A stretch of DNA of 64,000 nucleotides from Microbacterium sp. W4I4 (GCF_030816235.1 NZ_JAUSXT010000001.1:124001-188000), one strand, 5' to 3'; numbered from the stretch's first letter, positions 8,570 to 17,868 are shown. Numbers and translations: made by a program. Notes: generated by a model from the sequence alone, not told the origin.

Positions 8570-10393
8570 TTACTCGCCGTCCTTCGACTTCTTCTTGCGC
8601 TTGTCCGCCGGCTCCTGAGCGATCACGGAGCTCGGCGTGTTCGGGGTCTCGCCGACGGTCTCGTCGACCGGAGCGAGCTGGTCCTCGGAGGTCACCCCGG
8701 CACGTGCGTGCGACTCGAGGATCTCCGCGGTCTCGATCTCGGCGTCGTGCGCCAGCGTGTGCTGCTGGTGCGCGTCGGCCTCCTCGATCTGCGCCTGGGT
8801 GAGAGGCTGCAGGCGATCTTCGAAGAACCAGCGCGAGAGAGACGAGCGCAGGTTCTCGTGCCACGGGATGCGGCCCTTGGCGTTCGGGCGCACGACCAGC
8901 GGCTGGTAGGTCTCGTAGTCGACGAGCTTCCAGCGGTCGTACACGTCGACGGGCTGGTGCACCTCGATGAACTCGCCACCGGGAAGGCGCACGATGCGGC
9001 CCGACTCGTAGCCGTGCAGCACGATCTCGCGGTCCTTCTTCTGCAGCGCGATGCAGATGCGCTTGGTGATGAAGTATCCGAGCACCGGTCCGACGAACAG
9101 CAGCGCCTGAAGGGTGTGGATCACGCCCTCCATCGTCAGCATGAAGTGCGTCGCGATGAGGTCCGACGAGGCGGCAGCCCACATGACGGCGTAGAAGACC
9201 ACGCCGGCGACGCCGATGGCCGTGCGAGTGGCGGCGTTGCGCGGACGGTCGGCGATGTGGTGCTCGCGCTTGTCTCCGGTCACCCAGGCCTCGATGAAGG
9301 GGTACAGGGCGACCACGACGATGAACAGTCCGAGCACGGCGACCGGGATCAGGATGCCCAGCGAGAGCGTGAACTGACCCAGCTGCACATCCAGGTGCGG
9401 GGGAGCCAGACGCAGCGCGCCGTCCGCGAATCCGATGTACCAGTCGGGCTGCGTACCCGCGGAAACCGGGGACGGGTCGTACGGCCCGTAGTTCCAGATC
9501 GGGTTGATCTGGAAGAACGTCGCGATGAGGACGATCGTGCCGAAGGTGATGAACAGGAAGCCGCCCATCTTCGACATGTACACCGGCATCATCGGGTAGC
9601 CGACTACGTTGCTGTTCGTGCGGCCGGGGCCCGCGAACTGCGTGTGCTTGTTGATGACCATCAGCATCAGATGCAGCACGATCAGGGCGATCACCAGCAG
9701 TGGGAGCAGCAGGATGTGCAGGGTGTACAGGCGTCCGACGATGTCGCTGCCGGGGAACTCGCCGCCGAAGATGATGAACGACGTCCACGTGCCGATCAGC
9801 GGGATTCCCTTGACCATGCCGTCGATGATGCGCAGGCCGTTGCCCGAGAGCAGGTCATCGGGCAGCGAGTAGCCGGTGAAGCCCTCGGCCAGAGCCAGGA
9901 TGAACAGGACGTAGCCGATCACCCAGTTCAGCTCACGCGGCTTGCGGAACGCGCCGGTGAAGTACACGCGGAGCATGTGGATGCCGATGCCGGCGACGAA
10001 CACCAGAGCGGCCCAGTGATGGATCTGGCGGACCAGGAGACCACCGCGCAGGTCGAAGGAGATGTGCAGGGTCGACTCGAGAGCCGCCGACATCTCGATG
10101 CCGCGCATCGGCTCATAGGCGCCCGTGTAGTGCGTGGGCACCATCGATGCCTGGAAGAAGAACGTCAGGAACGTTCCGGACAGGAAGACGACGACGAAGC
10201 TCCACAGCGCGATCTCGCCGAGCATGAACGACCAGTGGTCAGGGAAGATCTTCCGACCGAGCTCCTTGACGAAGCCCGAGAGGCTGGTGCGCTCGTCGAT
10301 GTAGTTGGCCGTGGCGCCGAGGAAGCGGCCGCCGAGCGGCTTCTCCCTCGCCTCTGCGGGCTTGGTGTCCTCGTGAAGAGTTGCGGTGCTCAA
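8570..10393 (-). CDS. qcrB: Cytochrome bc1 complex cytochrome b subunit
   Basis: 607 residues. Membrane-bound di-haem subunit that oxidises menaquinol. Paired histidines for the two b haems are visible in QIHHWAALVFVAGIGIH and in the GRLYTLHILLLP...IVLHLML helix. The quinol-site signature appears as PDWY (in TQPDWYIGF), the variant usual in Gram-positive bacteria. A charged C-terminal tail ends in KRKKKSKDGE. Start TTG 10393 overlaps the qcrA stop codon (ATTGA), so translation is coupled. The longer opening upstream is only qcrA read in another frame. Confidence 0.95.
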   Translation of the reverse strand: MSTATLHEDTKPAEAREKPLGGRFLGATANYIDERTSLSGFVKELGRKIFPDHWSFMLGEIALWSFVVVFLSGTFLTFFFQASMVPTHYTGAYEPMRGIEMSAALESTLHISFDLRGGLLVRQIHHWAALVFVAGIGIHMLRVYFTGAFRKPRELNWVIGYVLFILALAEGFTGYSLPDDLLSGNGLRIIDGMVKGIPLIGTWTSFIIFGGEFPGSDIVGRLYTLHILLLPLLVIALIVLHLMLMVINKHTQFAGPGRTNSNVVGYPMMPVYMSKMGGFLFITFGTIVLIATFFQINPIWNYGPYDPSPVSAGTQPDWYIGFADGALRLAPPHLDVQLGQFTLSLGILIPVAVLGLFIVVVALYPFIEAWVTGDKREHHIADRPRNAATRTAIGVAGVVFYAVMWAAASSDLIATHFMLTMEGVIHTLQALLFVGPVLGYFITKRICIALQKKDREIVLHGYESGRIVRLPGGEFIEVHQPVDVYDRWKLVDYETYQPLVVRPNAKGRIPWHENLRSSLSRWFFEDRLQPLTQAQIEEADAHQQHTLAHDAEIETAEILESHARAGVTSEDQLAPVDETVGETPNTPSSVIAQEPADKRKKKSKDGE

Positions 10394-11466
10394 TGACGCT
10401 CCCAGAAGCTCGGGCCGACGGGTTCGGTGAAGTCGCTCTTCGCGACGAGGTAGCCCTCGTCGTCGATGGCGATCGGCAGCTGCGGCAGCGGACGGGCGGC
10501 CGGTCCGAAGATGACCTTGGCGTGATCCGTGACGTCGAACTGCGACTGGTGGCAGGGGCACAGCAGGTGGTGCGTCTGCTGCTCGTACAGGGCGACGGGG
10601 CAGCCGACGTGGGTGCACACCTTGGAGTACGCGACGATGCCGTTGTACGACCAGTCCTTGCGGTCCTCGGCCTCGATCAGCTGCTCGGGACGCAGACGCA
10701 TCAGCAGGACGATCGCCTTGGCCTTCTCCTCGAGCAGTCCGCCCTCGTGGCCGAGCTCCTTCAGGCCCTCGGGGATGACGTGCACGGCGGAGCCGAGCGT
10801 GACATCGGCGGCGCGGATGGGCGTGCCCTCAGGGTCGTGCACCAGGCGGGTGCCCGCCTTCCACATCGTGTGCTTGAGCAGGGTGACGGGGTCGCCCGCC
10901 TCCGGGTTCTCAGGCGTCGCGAACGGAGCGAGGCCGCGGAACAGCGTCACGCCGGGGACGATGGAGGCCACGACGGCAGCGATCATCGAGTTGCGGATCA
11001 TGACGCGGCGTCCGAAGCCGGACTCCTTGTCGGCCTCGGCGAACGCCTGGACGGCCGCCTCGCGGGTCGCGTCCTTGCCGCGGGTGGGGTGGCGGTACTC
11101 GACGAACTCGTGGTCGCTCATGAGCGACTTGGACCAGTGGATAGCGCCGATGCCGATGCTCAGCAGCGCCAGGGCGATGCCCAGGCCGATGAACAGGTTG
11201 TTGTAGCGGACATCGATGAGCGAGCCGGACTCGATGGGGAACAGCATGTAGGCAGCGACCGCCCAGATGCTGCCGGCCAGCGACAGGTAGAAGAGCGTGT
11301 AGACGGTGCGCGCCGCCGCCCTCTCGGACTTCGGATCCTTGTCCGTCATCCGCTGACGGTGCGGGGGCAGTCCCGGGTCTTGTGCGGGATCGCTGACTGC
11401 GACGCCCAGCCCCGGGGAGGGCTGGTAGGCCCTTTCAAGAGCCTGCGTGTCGTCGTCGTGTGCCAT
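10390..11466 (-). CDS. qcrA: Ubiquinol/menaquinol-cytochrome c reductase Rieske iron-sulfur subunit
   Basis: 358 residues with three membrane helices in the N-terminal half (about 55-75, 89-108, 155-175), the actinobacterial form. The C-terminal Rieske domain has both cluster boxes: C284-T-H286-V-G-C289-P and C303-P-C305-H306. C284, H286, C303 and H306 bind the [2Fe-2S] cluster, and C289/C305 form the disulfide. It transfers electrons from menaquinol to QcrC. Third gene of ctaE-qcrC-qcrA-qcrB. Confidence 0.97.
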   Translation of the reverse strand: MAHDDDTQALERAYQPSPGLGVAVSDPAQDPGLPPHRQRMTDKDPKSERAAARTVYTLFYLSLAGSIWAVAAYMLFPIESGSLIDVRYNNLFIGLGIALALLSIGIGAIHWSKSLMSDHEFVEYRHPTRGKDATREAAVQAFAEADKESGFGRRVMIRNSMIAAVVASIVPGVTLFRGLAPFATPENPEAGDPVTLLKHTMWKAGTRLVHDPEGTPIRAADVTLGSAVHVIPEGLKELGHEGGLLEEKAKAIVLLMRLRPEQLIEAEDRKDWSYNGIVAYSKVCTHVGCPVALYEQQTHHLLCPCHQSQFDVTDHAKVIFGPAARPLPQLPIAIDDEGYLVAKSDFTEPVGPSFWERH

Positions 11467-11502
11467 GGTGCTCCTCGTACGTAACTCTTCGATGAAAGTG
11501 CG

Positions 11503-12336
11503 TCAGTTGGACTTCGCCGTGATCCACACGGTGAGGGCGACGAGCGCGCCGATTCCGAAGATCCAGATGAACAGGCCCTCAGAGACCGGACCCAGAGAGC
11601 CCAGCGTGAAGCCGCCGACCTGCACCTCGTTCTGCTGGAAGACCAGAGCGGCGATGATGTCGCGCTTGTCCGAGGTGCTGAGGTTCATGTCGCCGAAGAC
11701 CGGCATGTTCTGCGGGCCCGTGACCATGGCCGCGTACATGTGCAGCGCACTGGTCGAGGTCAGAGCCGGGGCGTACTTGCCCTCGGTGAGCGCTCCACCG
11801 GCGGCGGCCACGTTGTGGCACATGGCGCAGTTGATGCGGAACAGCTCGGCGCCGTGCGAGAGGCTGACCTCGTCGGACGCGTTGTCGGGGTCCTTCTCGC
11901 CATCGGTGATCCAGCCGGCGGGGTACTCCGGTCCCGGAGCGACCGACTGCACGTAGGCCGCCATCGCACGGATCTGCGGCTCGGTGAACTGCGGCTTCTT
12001 CTGCGGCGCCTGCGGTCCCTGCATCTGCAGCGGCATGCGGCCGGTGGCCAGCTGGAACTCCACGGAGAGCTCGCCGACGCCGATCAGGCTCGGGCCCTCC
12101 TTGGTCCCCTGGAGGTCCATGCCGTGACAGGTGGCGCAGTTCGCGGTGAACAGCTTCTGCCCGTCCGCCGCCGTCAGCTCAGCGGCCGCGGAGGTCTGCG
12201 TGTCCGTCGTGGAGGCCATCGCGGCGGATGCTCCCGCGTACACACCGCCGGTGAGCAGCAGGCCCGCGCCGATGATGGCAGCGGCCGCGAAAGGACTGCG
12301 ACGACCGCGTGAACGGTGCTTCTTCTCTCGTACCAT
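11503..12336 (-). CDS. qcrC: Cytochrome bc1 complex di-haem cytochrome c subunit
   Basis: 277 residues. N-terminal membrane anchor (about 17-38), two c-type haem sites CATCH (C67, C70, H71) and CAMCH (C170, C173, H174), and a C-terminal membrane helix. The two-haem form lets QcrC pass electrons directly from bc1 to the oxidase without soluble cytochrome c, as known for Corynebacterium and Mycobacterium. ATG 12336 is preceded by GGAG/CGG about 9-12 nt upstream. The upstream extension of the frame is a shadow of ctaE. Confidence 0.96.
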   Translation of the reverse strand: MVREKKHRSRGRRSPFAAAAIIGAGLLLTGGVYAGASAAMASTTDTQTSAAAELTAADGQKLFTANCATCHGMDLQGTKEGPSLIGVGELSVEFQLATGRMPLQMQGPQAPQKKPQFTEPQIRAMAAYVQSVAPGPEYPAGWITDGEKDPDNASDEVSLSHGAELFRINCAMCHNVAAAGGALTEGKYAPALTSTSALHMYAAMVTGPQNMPVFGDMNLSTSDKRDIIAALVFQQNEVQVGGFTLGSLGPVSEGLFIWIFGIGALVALTVWITAKSN

Positions 12337-12356
12337 TTCGAAAAACCGCTCCGCTC

Positions 12357-13010
12357 TTATTTCAGGAAGTAGATGACGAAGAACAGGACCACCCAGACGA
12401 CGTCGACGAAGTGCCAGTAGTACGACACGACGATCGAGGAGGTCGCCTCCTTGTGGCGGAAGTTCTTCACGGCGTAGGCGCGGCCGATCACGAGCACGAA
12501 GGCGATGAGACCGCCGGTGACGTGCAGGGCGTGGAATCCGGTCGTGATGTAGAACGCCGAGGCATACGAGTCGGCCGAGATCGGCAGGCCCTCCGCGACC
12601 AGCTGCGCGTACTCCCACACCTGGCCGCTGACGAAGATGGCGCCGAGGATGAAGGTGAGCCAGAACCACTCGACCATGCCCCAGCCGAACAGGCGGCGAC
12701 GGCCGGCGGAGTTCACCTGGCCGCGCGCGACTCGGTAGGGCTGCAGGTCCTCAGCGGCGAAGACGCCCATCTGGCAGGTGAACGAGGACGCCACCAGGAT
12801 GAGGGTGTTCACGAGCGCGTAGGGCACGTTGAGCAGTTCGGTGCGGTCGGCCCAGAGCTCCGGTGAGGTGCTGCGAAGGGTGAAGTAGATCGCGAAGAGT
12901 CCCGCGAAGAACATCACCTCGCTGCCGAGCCACACGATGGTGCCGACAGCGACCGGATTGGGGCGCTTGATGGTTCTTGCCGCCGGGGCATGCGTCGCTG
13001 AGGTGGTCAC
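12357..13010 (-). CDS. ctaE: Cytochrome c oxidase subunit III
   Basis: 217 residues with five predicted membrane helices, as in the short actinobacterial form. Conserved features are [18 protein letters not shown] in helix 1, [13 protein letters not shown] and the C-terminal [14 protein letters not shown]. First gene of ctaE-qcrC-qcrA-qcrB. I chose GTG 13010: CATAAT ends 6 nt upstream and there is no Shine-Dalgarno, so a leaderless message fits. A 14-residue longer version (start 13052) is possible but would contain the promoter. Confidence 0.94.
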   Translation of the reverse strand: MTTSATHAPAARTIKRPNPVAVGTIVWLGSEVMFFAGLFAIYFTLRSTSPELWADRTELLNVPYALVNTLILVASSFTCQMGVFAAEDLQPYRVARGQVNSAGRRRLFGWGMVEWFWLTFILGAIFVSGQVWEYAQLVAEGLPISADSYASAFYITTGFHALHVTGGLIAFVLVIGRAYAVKNFRHKEATSSIVVSYYWHFVDVVWVVLFFVIYFLK

Positions 13011-13022
13011 AAGTCCATTATG
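13011..13022 (-). promoter_or_regulatory. Candidate leaderless promoter of ctaE-qcrCAB
   Basis: CATAAT (13022-13017, minus strand) ends 6 nt before GTG 13010. No clear -35 hexamer at 16-18 nt. Confidence 0.45.
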
Positions 13023-13078
13023 GCCGATTCCGCGCGCCGATTCTTGCACCACCGTGGCCCGTTTCGCTGGCCGGACAC

Positions 13079-13097
13079 TTAGGTGCGCCTAAGAATG
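13079..13097. promoter_or_regulatory. Candidate DtxR/IdeR-like box between ctaE and trpD
   Basis: A perfect inverted repeat CTTAGG-n4-CCTAAG (13078-13093) lies in this 213-bp divergent region. Read on the plus strand from 13079 it matches TWAGGTTAGSCTWACCTWA at 13 of 19 positions. It is 69 nt upstream of ctaE and about 130 nt upstream of trpD. The rest of the gap shows nothing else convincing. Confidence 0.35.
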
Positions 13098-13210
13098 TCC
13101 TGCGAATACGCCGGGATCCGGGGGAATTACGCAGGTCACGCCGGAAGTGCGCGACGACGCTCGCCGGACTGAGTCCTGACATCTTCCATCGGCGCCTCTC
13201 CCGCGCGCAA

Positions 13211-13223
13211 TAGGATCGCTGTC
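13211..13223 (+). promoter_or_regulatory. Candidate leaderless promoter of trpD
   Basis: TAGGAT (13211-13216) ends 7 nt before the trpD ATG. No Shine-Dalgarno sequence. Confidence 0.4.
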
Positions 13224-14288
13224 ATGATGGACTCCCCGACCTGGCCCGATCTGCTCCTCACGCTGCTCGATCGGCAGGATCTGAGCGTGTGGGAGTCGAC
13301 CTGGGCCATGCGCAAGGTCATGCAGGGCGAGGTGACGCAGGCTCAGCTGGCCGCCTTCCTCGTGGCGCTGCGCGCGAAGGGCGAGACCGTCGACGAGGTC
13401 GTGGGATTCCGCGATGCGATCCTCGAGGCCGCCGTGCCCCTTCCGGTGTCCTCCGATGTCCTCGACATCGTCGGCACGGGCGGCGACCGCGTCGGCACGG
13501 TCAACGTGTCGACCACGGCGGCGATCATCATCGGCGCGACCGGCATCCCGGTCGTCAAGCACGGGAACCGCGCAGCCAGTTCGTCCTCGGGATCATCGGA
13601 CGTGCTCGCCGCGCTCGGACTGAACATCTCCCTCGACCCCGCCCGCGTGGCATCCGTGCTGGACAGGACGGGGATCACGTTCGCGTGGGCTGCGGCATTC
13701 CACCCCGGGTTCAAGCACGCCGGCGCCGTGCGTTCGGAGCTGGCCGTGCCGACGGTCTTCAACGTCCTCGGTCCGCTGTGCAACCCGGCCCGAGCCGAGG
13801 CGAACGCGGTCGGAGTCGCCCGTCTCGACCGCGTGCCGCTGATCACCGGCGTGTTCCGCACCCGCGGCGCCACGGCGCTCGTGTTCCGCGGTGACGACGG
13901 TCTGGACGAGCTCACCACGACCGGTCACAGTCGGATCTGGGAGGTCGTGCGCGGCGACATCCACGAACACGACCTCGACCCTCGAGACCTCGGCATCCCG
14001 CTCGCCGATCTCGCCGACCTCATCGGCGGCTCGCCCGAGCACAACGCGCGCATCCTGCGCAGGACGCTGGAGGGCGAGAAGGGCGCGGTGCGCGACATCG
14101 TGCTGCTGAACGCCGCCGCCGGCATCGTCTCCTACGAGCTTTCGCACGATGCGACCCTCACGCAGCAGCCCATCGTCGAGCGTCTGCGCGTCGCGTACGA
14201 GCGTGCCGGCGCGGCCATCGACGACGGTCGCGCGGTCGCCAAGCTCGACGACTGGATCAGCGCCACGCAGGACACGACCGGGGCCTGA
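13224..14288 (+). CDS. trpD: Anthranilate phosphoribosyltransferase
   Basis: 354 residues. Second step of tryptophan synthesis, joining anthranilate and PRPP. Motifs are the PRPP-binding GTGGD (in DIVGTGGDRVGT), NVSTTAA, KHGNRAASSSSGSSDVL and GPLCNPA. The start may be ATG 13224 or the next codon. A free-standing trpD divergent from ctaE-qcrCAB is the usual arrangement in actinobacteria, away from the other trp genes. Confidence 0.97.
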   Translation: MMDSPTWPDLLLTLLDRQDLSVWESTWAMRKVMQGEVTQAQLAAFLVALRAKGETVDEVVGFRDAILEAAVPLPVSSDVLDIVGTGGDRVGTVNVSTTAAIIIGATGIPVVKHGNRAASSSSGSSDVLAALGLNISLDPARVASVLDRTGITFAWAAAFHPGFKHAGAVRSELAVPTVFNVLGPLCNPARAEANAVGVARLDRVPLITGVFRTRGATALVFRGDDGLDELTTTGHSRIWEVVRGDIHEHDLDPRDLGIPLADLADLIGGSPEHNARILRRTLEGEKGAVRDIVLLNAAAGIVSYELSHDATLTQQPIVERLRVAYERAGAAIDDGRAVAKLDDWISATQDTTGA

Positions 14289-14301
14289 TCGGCGCTCTCT
14301 C

Positions 14302-15291
14302 ATGGATGCCGTCGCCGCGCTGCTGGAGATCGCCGGTCTGCTGGAGCGCGAGCGCGCCTCTCGGTACCGCGCCAAGGCGTTCCGGCAGGCGGCAGCCGTG
14401 CTCAGCGGTCTTCCGGAGCAGATCGTGCGGGACCCGTCGCGCCTGCGCGAGCAGAAGGGCATCGGCTCCTCGACGTTCGAGGTGATCCGGCAGGCCCAGC
14501 AGGGGCGAGTGCCCGACTACCTGGTCGAGCTGCGCGGTGTCGTGGAGCCCGAGGTGGCATCCGCACTGCGCCCGCTGCTGCGCGGGGATCTGCACAGTCA
14601 CACCGACTGGTCCGATGGCACGACTTCGATCGAGACGATGGTGCAGGCCGCGCGGGAACTGGGCCACGGATACCTGGCGATCACAGACCACTCGCCGCGC
14701 CTGCGCGTGGCGCGGGGGCTGTCCGCCGAGCGGCTGCGCGAGCAGATCCCACTGGTGCGCGCGCAGTCGGGTTCGGGGCTGACGGTGCTCGCCGGCATCG
14801 AGGTCGACATCCTGGACGACGGCGGGCTGGATCAGCATCCGGACCTGCTCGCCGAGCTCGACGTCGTGGTGGCCTCCGTGCACTCCAAGCTGCGGATGGA
14901 CTCGGCGCCGATGACGAGGCGGATGATCGCCGCGGTGTCGGATCCGCACGTGAATGTCCTCGGTCACTGCACGGGGCGACTCGTGCAGGGGGAGCGGGGC
15001 ACGCGACCGGCATCCGAGTTCGACGCCCGAGTCGTCTTCGCGGCCTGCGCCGAGAACGGCGTCGCGGTGGAGATCAACTCCCGGCCCGAGCGACAGGATC
15101 CGCCCGACGATCTCATCGCGATCGCTCTGGAGGAGGGATGCCTGTTCTCCATCGACTCCGACGCGCACGCGCCCGGTCAGCTCTCCCTGCTCGACCATGG
15201 CGCGGTGAGAGCAGAAGCCGCCGGCGTGCCCGCGGACCGGATCGTCACCACCTGGGGGACGGACCGCCTGCGCGCGTGGGCGAAGGACTGA
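14302..15291 (+). CDS. HhH-PHP domain protein (PolX-like without polymerase domain)
   Basis: 329 residues. The N-terminal ~90 residues look like the PolX-type helix-hairpin-helix region (RYRAKAFRQAAAVLSGLPEQ, then QKGIGSSTFE). The rest is a PHP phosphoesterase domain with metal motifs LHSHTDWSDG (H98, H100), ITDHSP (D129, H130), AGIEVDIL, ASVHSKL, GHCTGR and the late SIDSDAH. The nucleotidyltransferase domain of true PolX is missing. It may be a 3'-5' exonuclease, AP endonuclease or phosphatase; activity cannot be decided here. Starts 13 nt after trpD. Confidence 0.75.
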   Translation: MDAVAALLEIAGLLERERASRYRAKAFRQAAAVLSGLPEQIVRDPSRLREQKGIGSSTFEVIRQAQQGRVPDYLVELRGVVEPEVASALRPLLRGDLHSHTDWSDGTTSIETMVQAARELGHGYLAITDHSPRLRVARGLSAERLREQIPLVRAQSGSGLTVLAGIEVDILDDGGLDQHPDLLAELDVVVASVHSKLRMDSAPMTRRMIAAVSDPHVNVLGHCTGRLVQGERGTRPASEFDARVVFAACAENGVAVEINSRPERQDPPDDLIAIALEEGCLFSIDSDAHAPGQLSLLDHGAVRAEAAGVPADRIVTTWGTDRLRAWAKD

Positions 15292-16215
15292 TCAGGCGAC
15301 GGATGCCAGCGCTGCGAGCGCCCGCGTCATGGAGGAGCCGAGGTTCCACTTCTCGGCGAGCGCGCCCGCGGCATCCGCTTCGGCCGGGTCCAGCGCGCGC
15401 ACCCGCGTGCCCGGCGCAGTGATGTCGAGATCCGTCGCGACGCGGACCACGGTGGGTGCGACGTCCAGATAATCAGAAGCTTCGGCGAAGCGGGCGGATG
15501 CCGCCGCGCTGAGCTGTCCGCTCGCGGCCGCCTGCCGGATGCCGTCCAGATCGCCGTGCGCCAGCAGCAGCGTCGCCGCGGACTTCTCGCCCACGCCCTT
15601 CACTCCGGGCAGCCCGTCGGAGGCGTCGCCGCGCAGGGTGGCGAAGTCGGCGTACTGCGCGGGCAGCACGCCGTACTTGGCGACGAGCGTCGCATCCGTC
15701 ACCATCTCCAGGTTGCTCATGCCGCGCGCGGTGTAGATGAGGCGCACGTCGCGCGCATCGTCCACGAGCTGGAACAGGTCCCGGTCGCCGGTGACGATGT
15801 CCACGGGAAGGGTGGCCTTCGTGGCGAGGGTGCCGATGACGTCGTCGGCCTCGTGCTCGGCCACGCCGATGATCGGGATGCCGACGGCGCCGAGCGCCGC
15901 GCGGATCAGCGGGATCTGCTGCGCGAGGGGATCAGGGGTCTCTTCGACATCCGGCCCGCTCTCCACCTCTTCGACCACGCGATGCGCCTTGTAGCTGGGG
16001 ATGAGGTCCACGCGCCACTGCGGGCGCCAGTCGTCGTCCCAACAGGCGATGATCTCGGTCGGCTGGTACAGCGTGACGAGCTTGGCGATGATGTCGAGCA
16101 GACCGCGCACCGCGTTCACGGAGGATCCGTCCGGAGCCTTCACCTTGTCGGGCACTCCGTAGAAGGCGCGGAAGTAGAGGCTGGCGGTGTCGAGCAGCAT
16201 CAGACGTTCGGTCAC
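15292..16215 (-). CDS. 5'-3' exonuclease / flap endonuclease, PolA N-terminal-domain type
   Basis: 307 residues corresponding to the 5' nuclease domain of DNA polymerase I, without a polymerase. MLLDTASLYFRAFYG opens the PIN-like fold. Acidic metal residues occur in ACWDDDW, EADDVIGTL and TGDRDLFQL. The H3TH motif GVKGVGEKSAATLL is present. Likely role: removal of RNA primers or flaps in replication and repair. GTG 16215 is the start, with TAGGCT 6 nt upstream. In Mycobacterium polA itself lies next to rpsA; here this stand-alone nuclease is divergent from rpsA. Confidence 0.9.
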   Translation of the reverse strand: MTERLMLLDTASLYFRAFYGVPDKVKAPDGSSVNAVRGLLDIIAKLVTLYQPTEIIACWDDDWRPQWRVDLIPSYKAHRVVEEVESGPDVEETPDPLAQQIPLIRAALGAVGIPIIGVAEHEADDVIGTLATKATLPVDIVTGDRDLFQLVDDARDVRLIYTARGMSNLEMVTDATLVAKYGVLPAQYADFATLRGDASDGLPGVKGVGEKSAATLLLAHGDLDGIRQAAASGQLSAAASARFAEASDYLDVAPTVVRVATDLDITAPGTRVRALDPAEADAAGALAEKWNLGSSMTRALAALASVA

Positions 16216-16227
16216 GGGCTCAGCCTA
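16216..16227 (-). promoter_or_regulatory. Candidate leaderless promoter of the 5'-3' exonuclease gene
   Basis: TAGGCT (16227-16222, minus strand) ends 6 nt before GTG 16215. Confidence 0.4.
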
Positions 16228-16278
16228 GACATCGAAAGCGGGACGGCGGCATCGGAGTCCCGATGGGCGGCGGAATCT

Positions 16279-16299
16279 GATAATCTGAAGTGTCACTTC
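16279..16299 (+). promoter_or_regulatory. Candidate rpsA promoter with palindrome at the start site
   Basis: GATAAT (16279-16284) preceded by TCT gives a good -10. A 13-nt palindrome GAAGTG-T-CACTTC (16287-16299) covers the predicted start site. This leaves a leader of about 120 nt before rpsA, which I could not resolve into a known motif. A weak ribosome-binding site (AAGGA) is followed by an unusually long spacer. Confidence 0.4.
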
Positions 16300-16413
16300 T
16301 GGGCGAGCATCCGCATGCCTTCGTGACATCGCATTCCAATCCATTCGCCTCGGCACATCCCGGCATGCCGGCAGCCGAGGCCTGAGCTTCCATTTACAAG
16401 GACAACCCACTAC

Positions 16414-17868
16414 ATGACTAGCGCAACGACCGCCCCGGCCACCAAGCAGGTCGCGATCAACGACATCGGATCTGCTGAGGACTTCCTGGCCGCGGTCGAG
16501 AAGACCCTGAAGTTCTTCAACGACGGCGACATCATCGAGGGCACGATCGTCAAGATCGACCGCGATGAGGTTCTGCTCGACGTCGGATACAAGACCGAGG
16601 GCGTCATCCCCTCGCGTGAGCTCTCCATCAAGCACGACGTGGACCCCAACGAGGTCGTCGCCGTCGGTGACCTGGTCGAGGCACTCGTTCTCCAGAAGGA
16701 GGACAAGGAAGGCCGTCTGATCCTCTCCAAGAAGCGTGCGCAGTACGAGCGCGCCTGGGGAGACGTCGAGAAGATCAAGGAGAACGACGGCGTCGTCACC
16801 GGCACCGTCATCGAGGTCGTCAAGGGCGGTCTCATCGTCGACATCGGCCTGCGCGGCTTCCTGCCCGCCTCGCTCATCGAGCTGCGTCGTGTCCGCGACC
16901 TCACCCCCTACCTGGGTCAGGAGATCGAGGCGAAGATCCTCGAGCTGGACAAGAACCGCAACAACGTCGTCCTGAGCCGCCGCGCGCTGCTCGAGCAGAC
17001 GCAGTCGGAGTCGCGCTCGAACTTCCTCAACAACCTGCACAAGGGCCAGGTCCGCAAGGGCCAGGTCTCCTCGATCGTCAACTTCGGTGCGTTCGTCGAC
17101 CTGGGCGGCGTGGACGGCCTCGTGCACGTCTCCGAGCTGTCCTGGAAGCACATCGAGCACGCCAGCGAGGTCGTCGAGGTCGGCCAGGAGGTCACCGTCG
17201 AGATCCTCGAGGTGGACCTGGACCGCGAGCGCGTCTCCCTGTCGCTGAAGGCGACGCAGGAGGACCCGTGGCAGGTCTTCGCCCGTACGCACGCGATCGG
17301 CCAGATCGCAGCGGGCAAGGTCACCAAGCTCGTCCCGTTCGGTGCGTTCGTGCGCGTCGCAGACGGCATCGAGGGCCTCGTGCACATCTCGGAGCTCTCC
17401 AGCAAGCACGTCGAGCTGGCCGAGCAGGTCGTCTCGGTGGGCGAAGAGGTCTTCGTCAAGGTCATCGACATCGACCTCGAGCGTCGCCGCATCTCGCTGT
17501 CGCTCAAGCAGGCCAACGAGGCGGTCGACCCCAACGGCACCGAGTTCGACCCGGCACTGTACGGCATGCTCGCCGAGTACGACGAGAACGGCGAGTACAA
17601 GTACCCGGAGGGCTTCGACGCCGAGACCGGTGTCTGGAAGGAAGGCTTCGACACTCAGCGCGAGGCATGGGAGCAGGAGTACGCCGCTGCTCAGGCTCGC
17701 TGGGAGGCTCACAAGCTCGCTGTCGCCAAGGCCGCCGAGGCCGAGGCCGCTGCCGGAGACGATTTCGCTGCGGCGCAGTCGTTCACCAGCGACTCGGGTG
17801 CAGGCACCCTTGCCGACGACGAGGCTCTCGCGGCTCTGCGCGAGAAGCTCTCGGGCGGCAACGCGTAA
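16414..17868 (+). CDS. rpsA: 30S ribosomal protein S1
   Basis: 484 residues with four S1 RNA-binding repeats at about 37-105, 124-190, 208-277 and 295-363, the actinobacterial four-domain form. Each repeat shows the G-x-V-x-x-V...G-A-F-V pattern (for example GQVSSIVNFGAFVDLGGVDGL). S1 helps recruit leadered mRNAs to the ribosome. The C-terminal ~120 residues are acidic and alanine-rich. The GGCATCC/GGATGCC heptamer common elsewhere in the window is absent here, in keeping with strong codon selection. Confidence 0.97.
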   Translation: MTSATTAPATKQVAINDIGSAEDFLAAVEKTLKFFNDGDIIEGTIVKIDRDEVLLDVGYKTEGVIPSRELSIKHDVDPNEVVAVGDLVEALVLQKEDKEGRLILSKKRAQYERAWGDVEKIKENDGVVTGTVIEVVKGGLIVDIGLRGFLPASLIELRRVRDLTPYLGQEIEAKILELDKNRNNVVLSRRALLEQTQSESRSNFLNNLHKGQVRKGQVSSIVNFGAFVDLGGVDGLVHVSELSWKHIEHASEVVEVGQEVTVEILEVDLDRERVSLSLKATQEDPWQVFARTHAIGQIAAGKVTKLVPFGAFVRVADGIEGLVHISELSSKHVELAEQVVSVGEEVFVKVIDIDLERRRISLSLKQANEAVDPNGTEFDPALYGMLAEYDENGEYKYPEGFDAETGVWKEGFDTQREAWEQEYAAAQARWEAHKLAVAKAAEAEAAAGDDFAAAQSFTSDSGAGTLADDEALAALREKLSGGNA

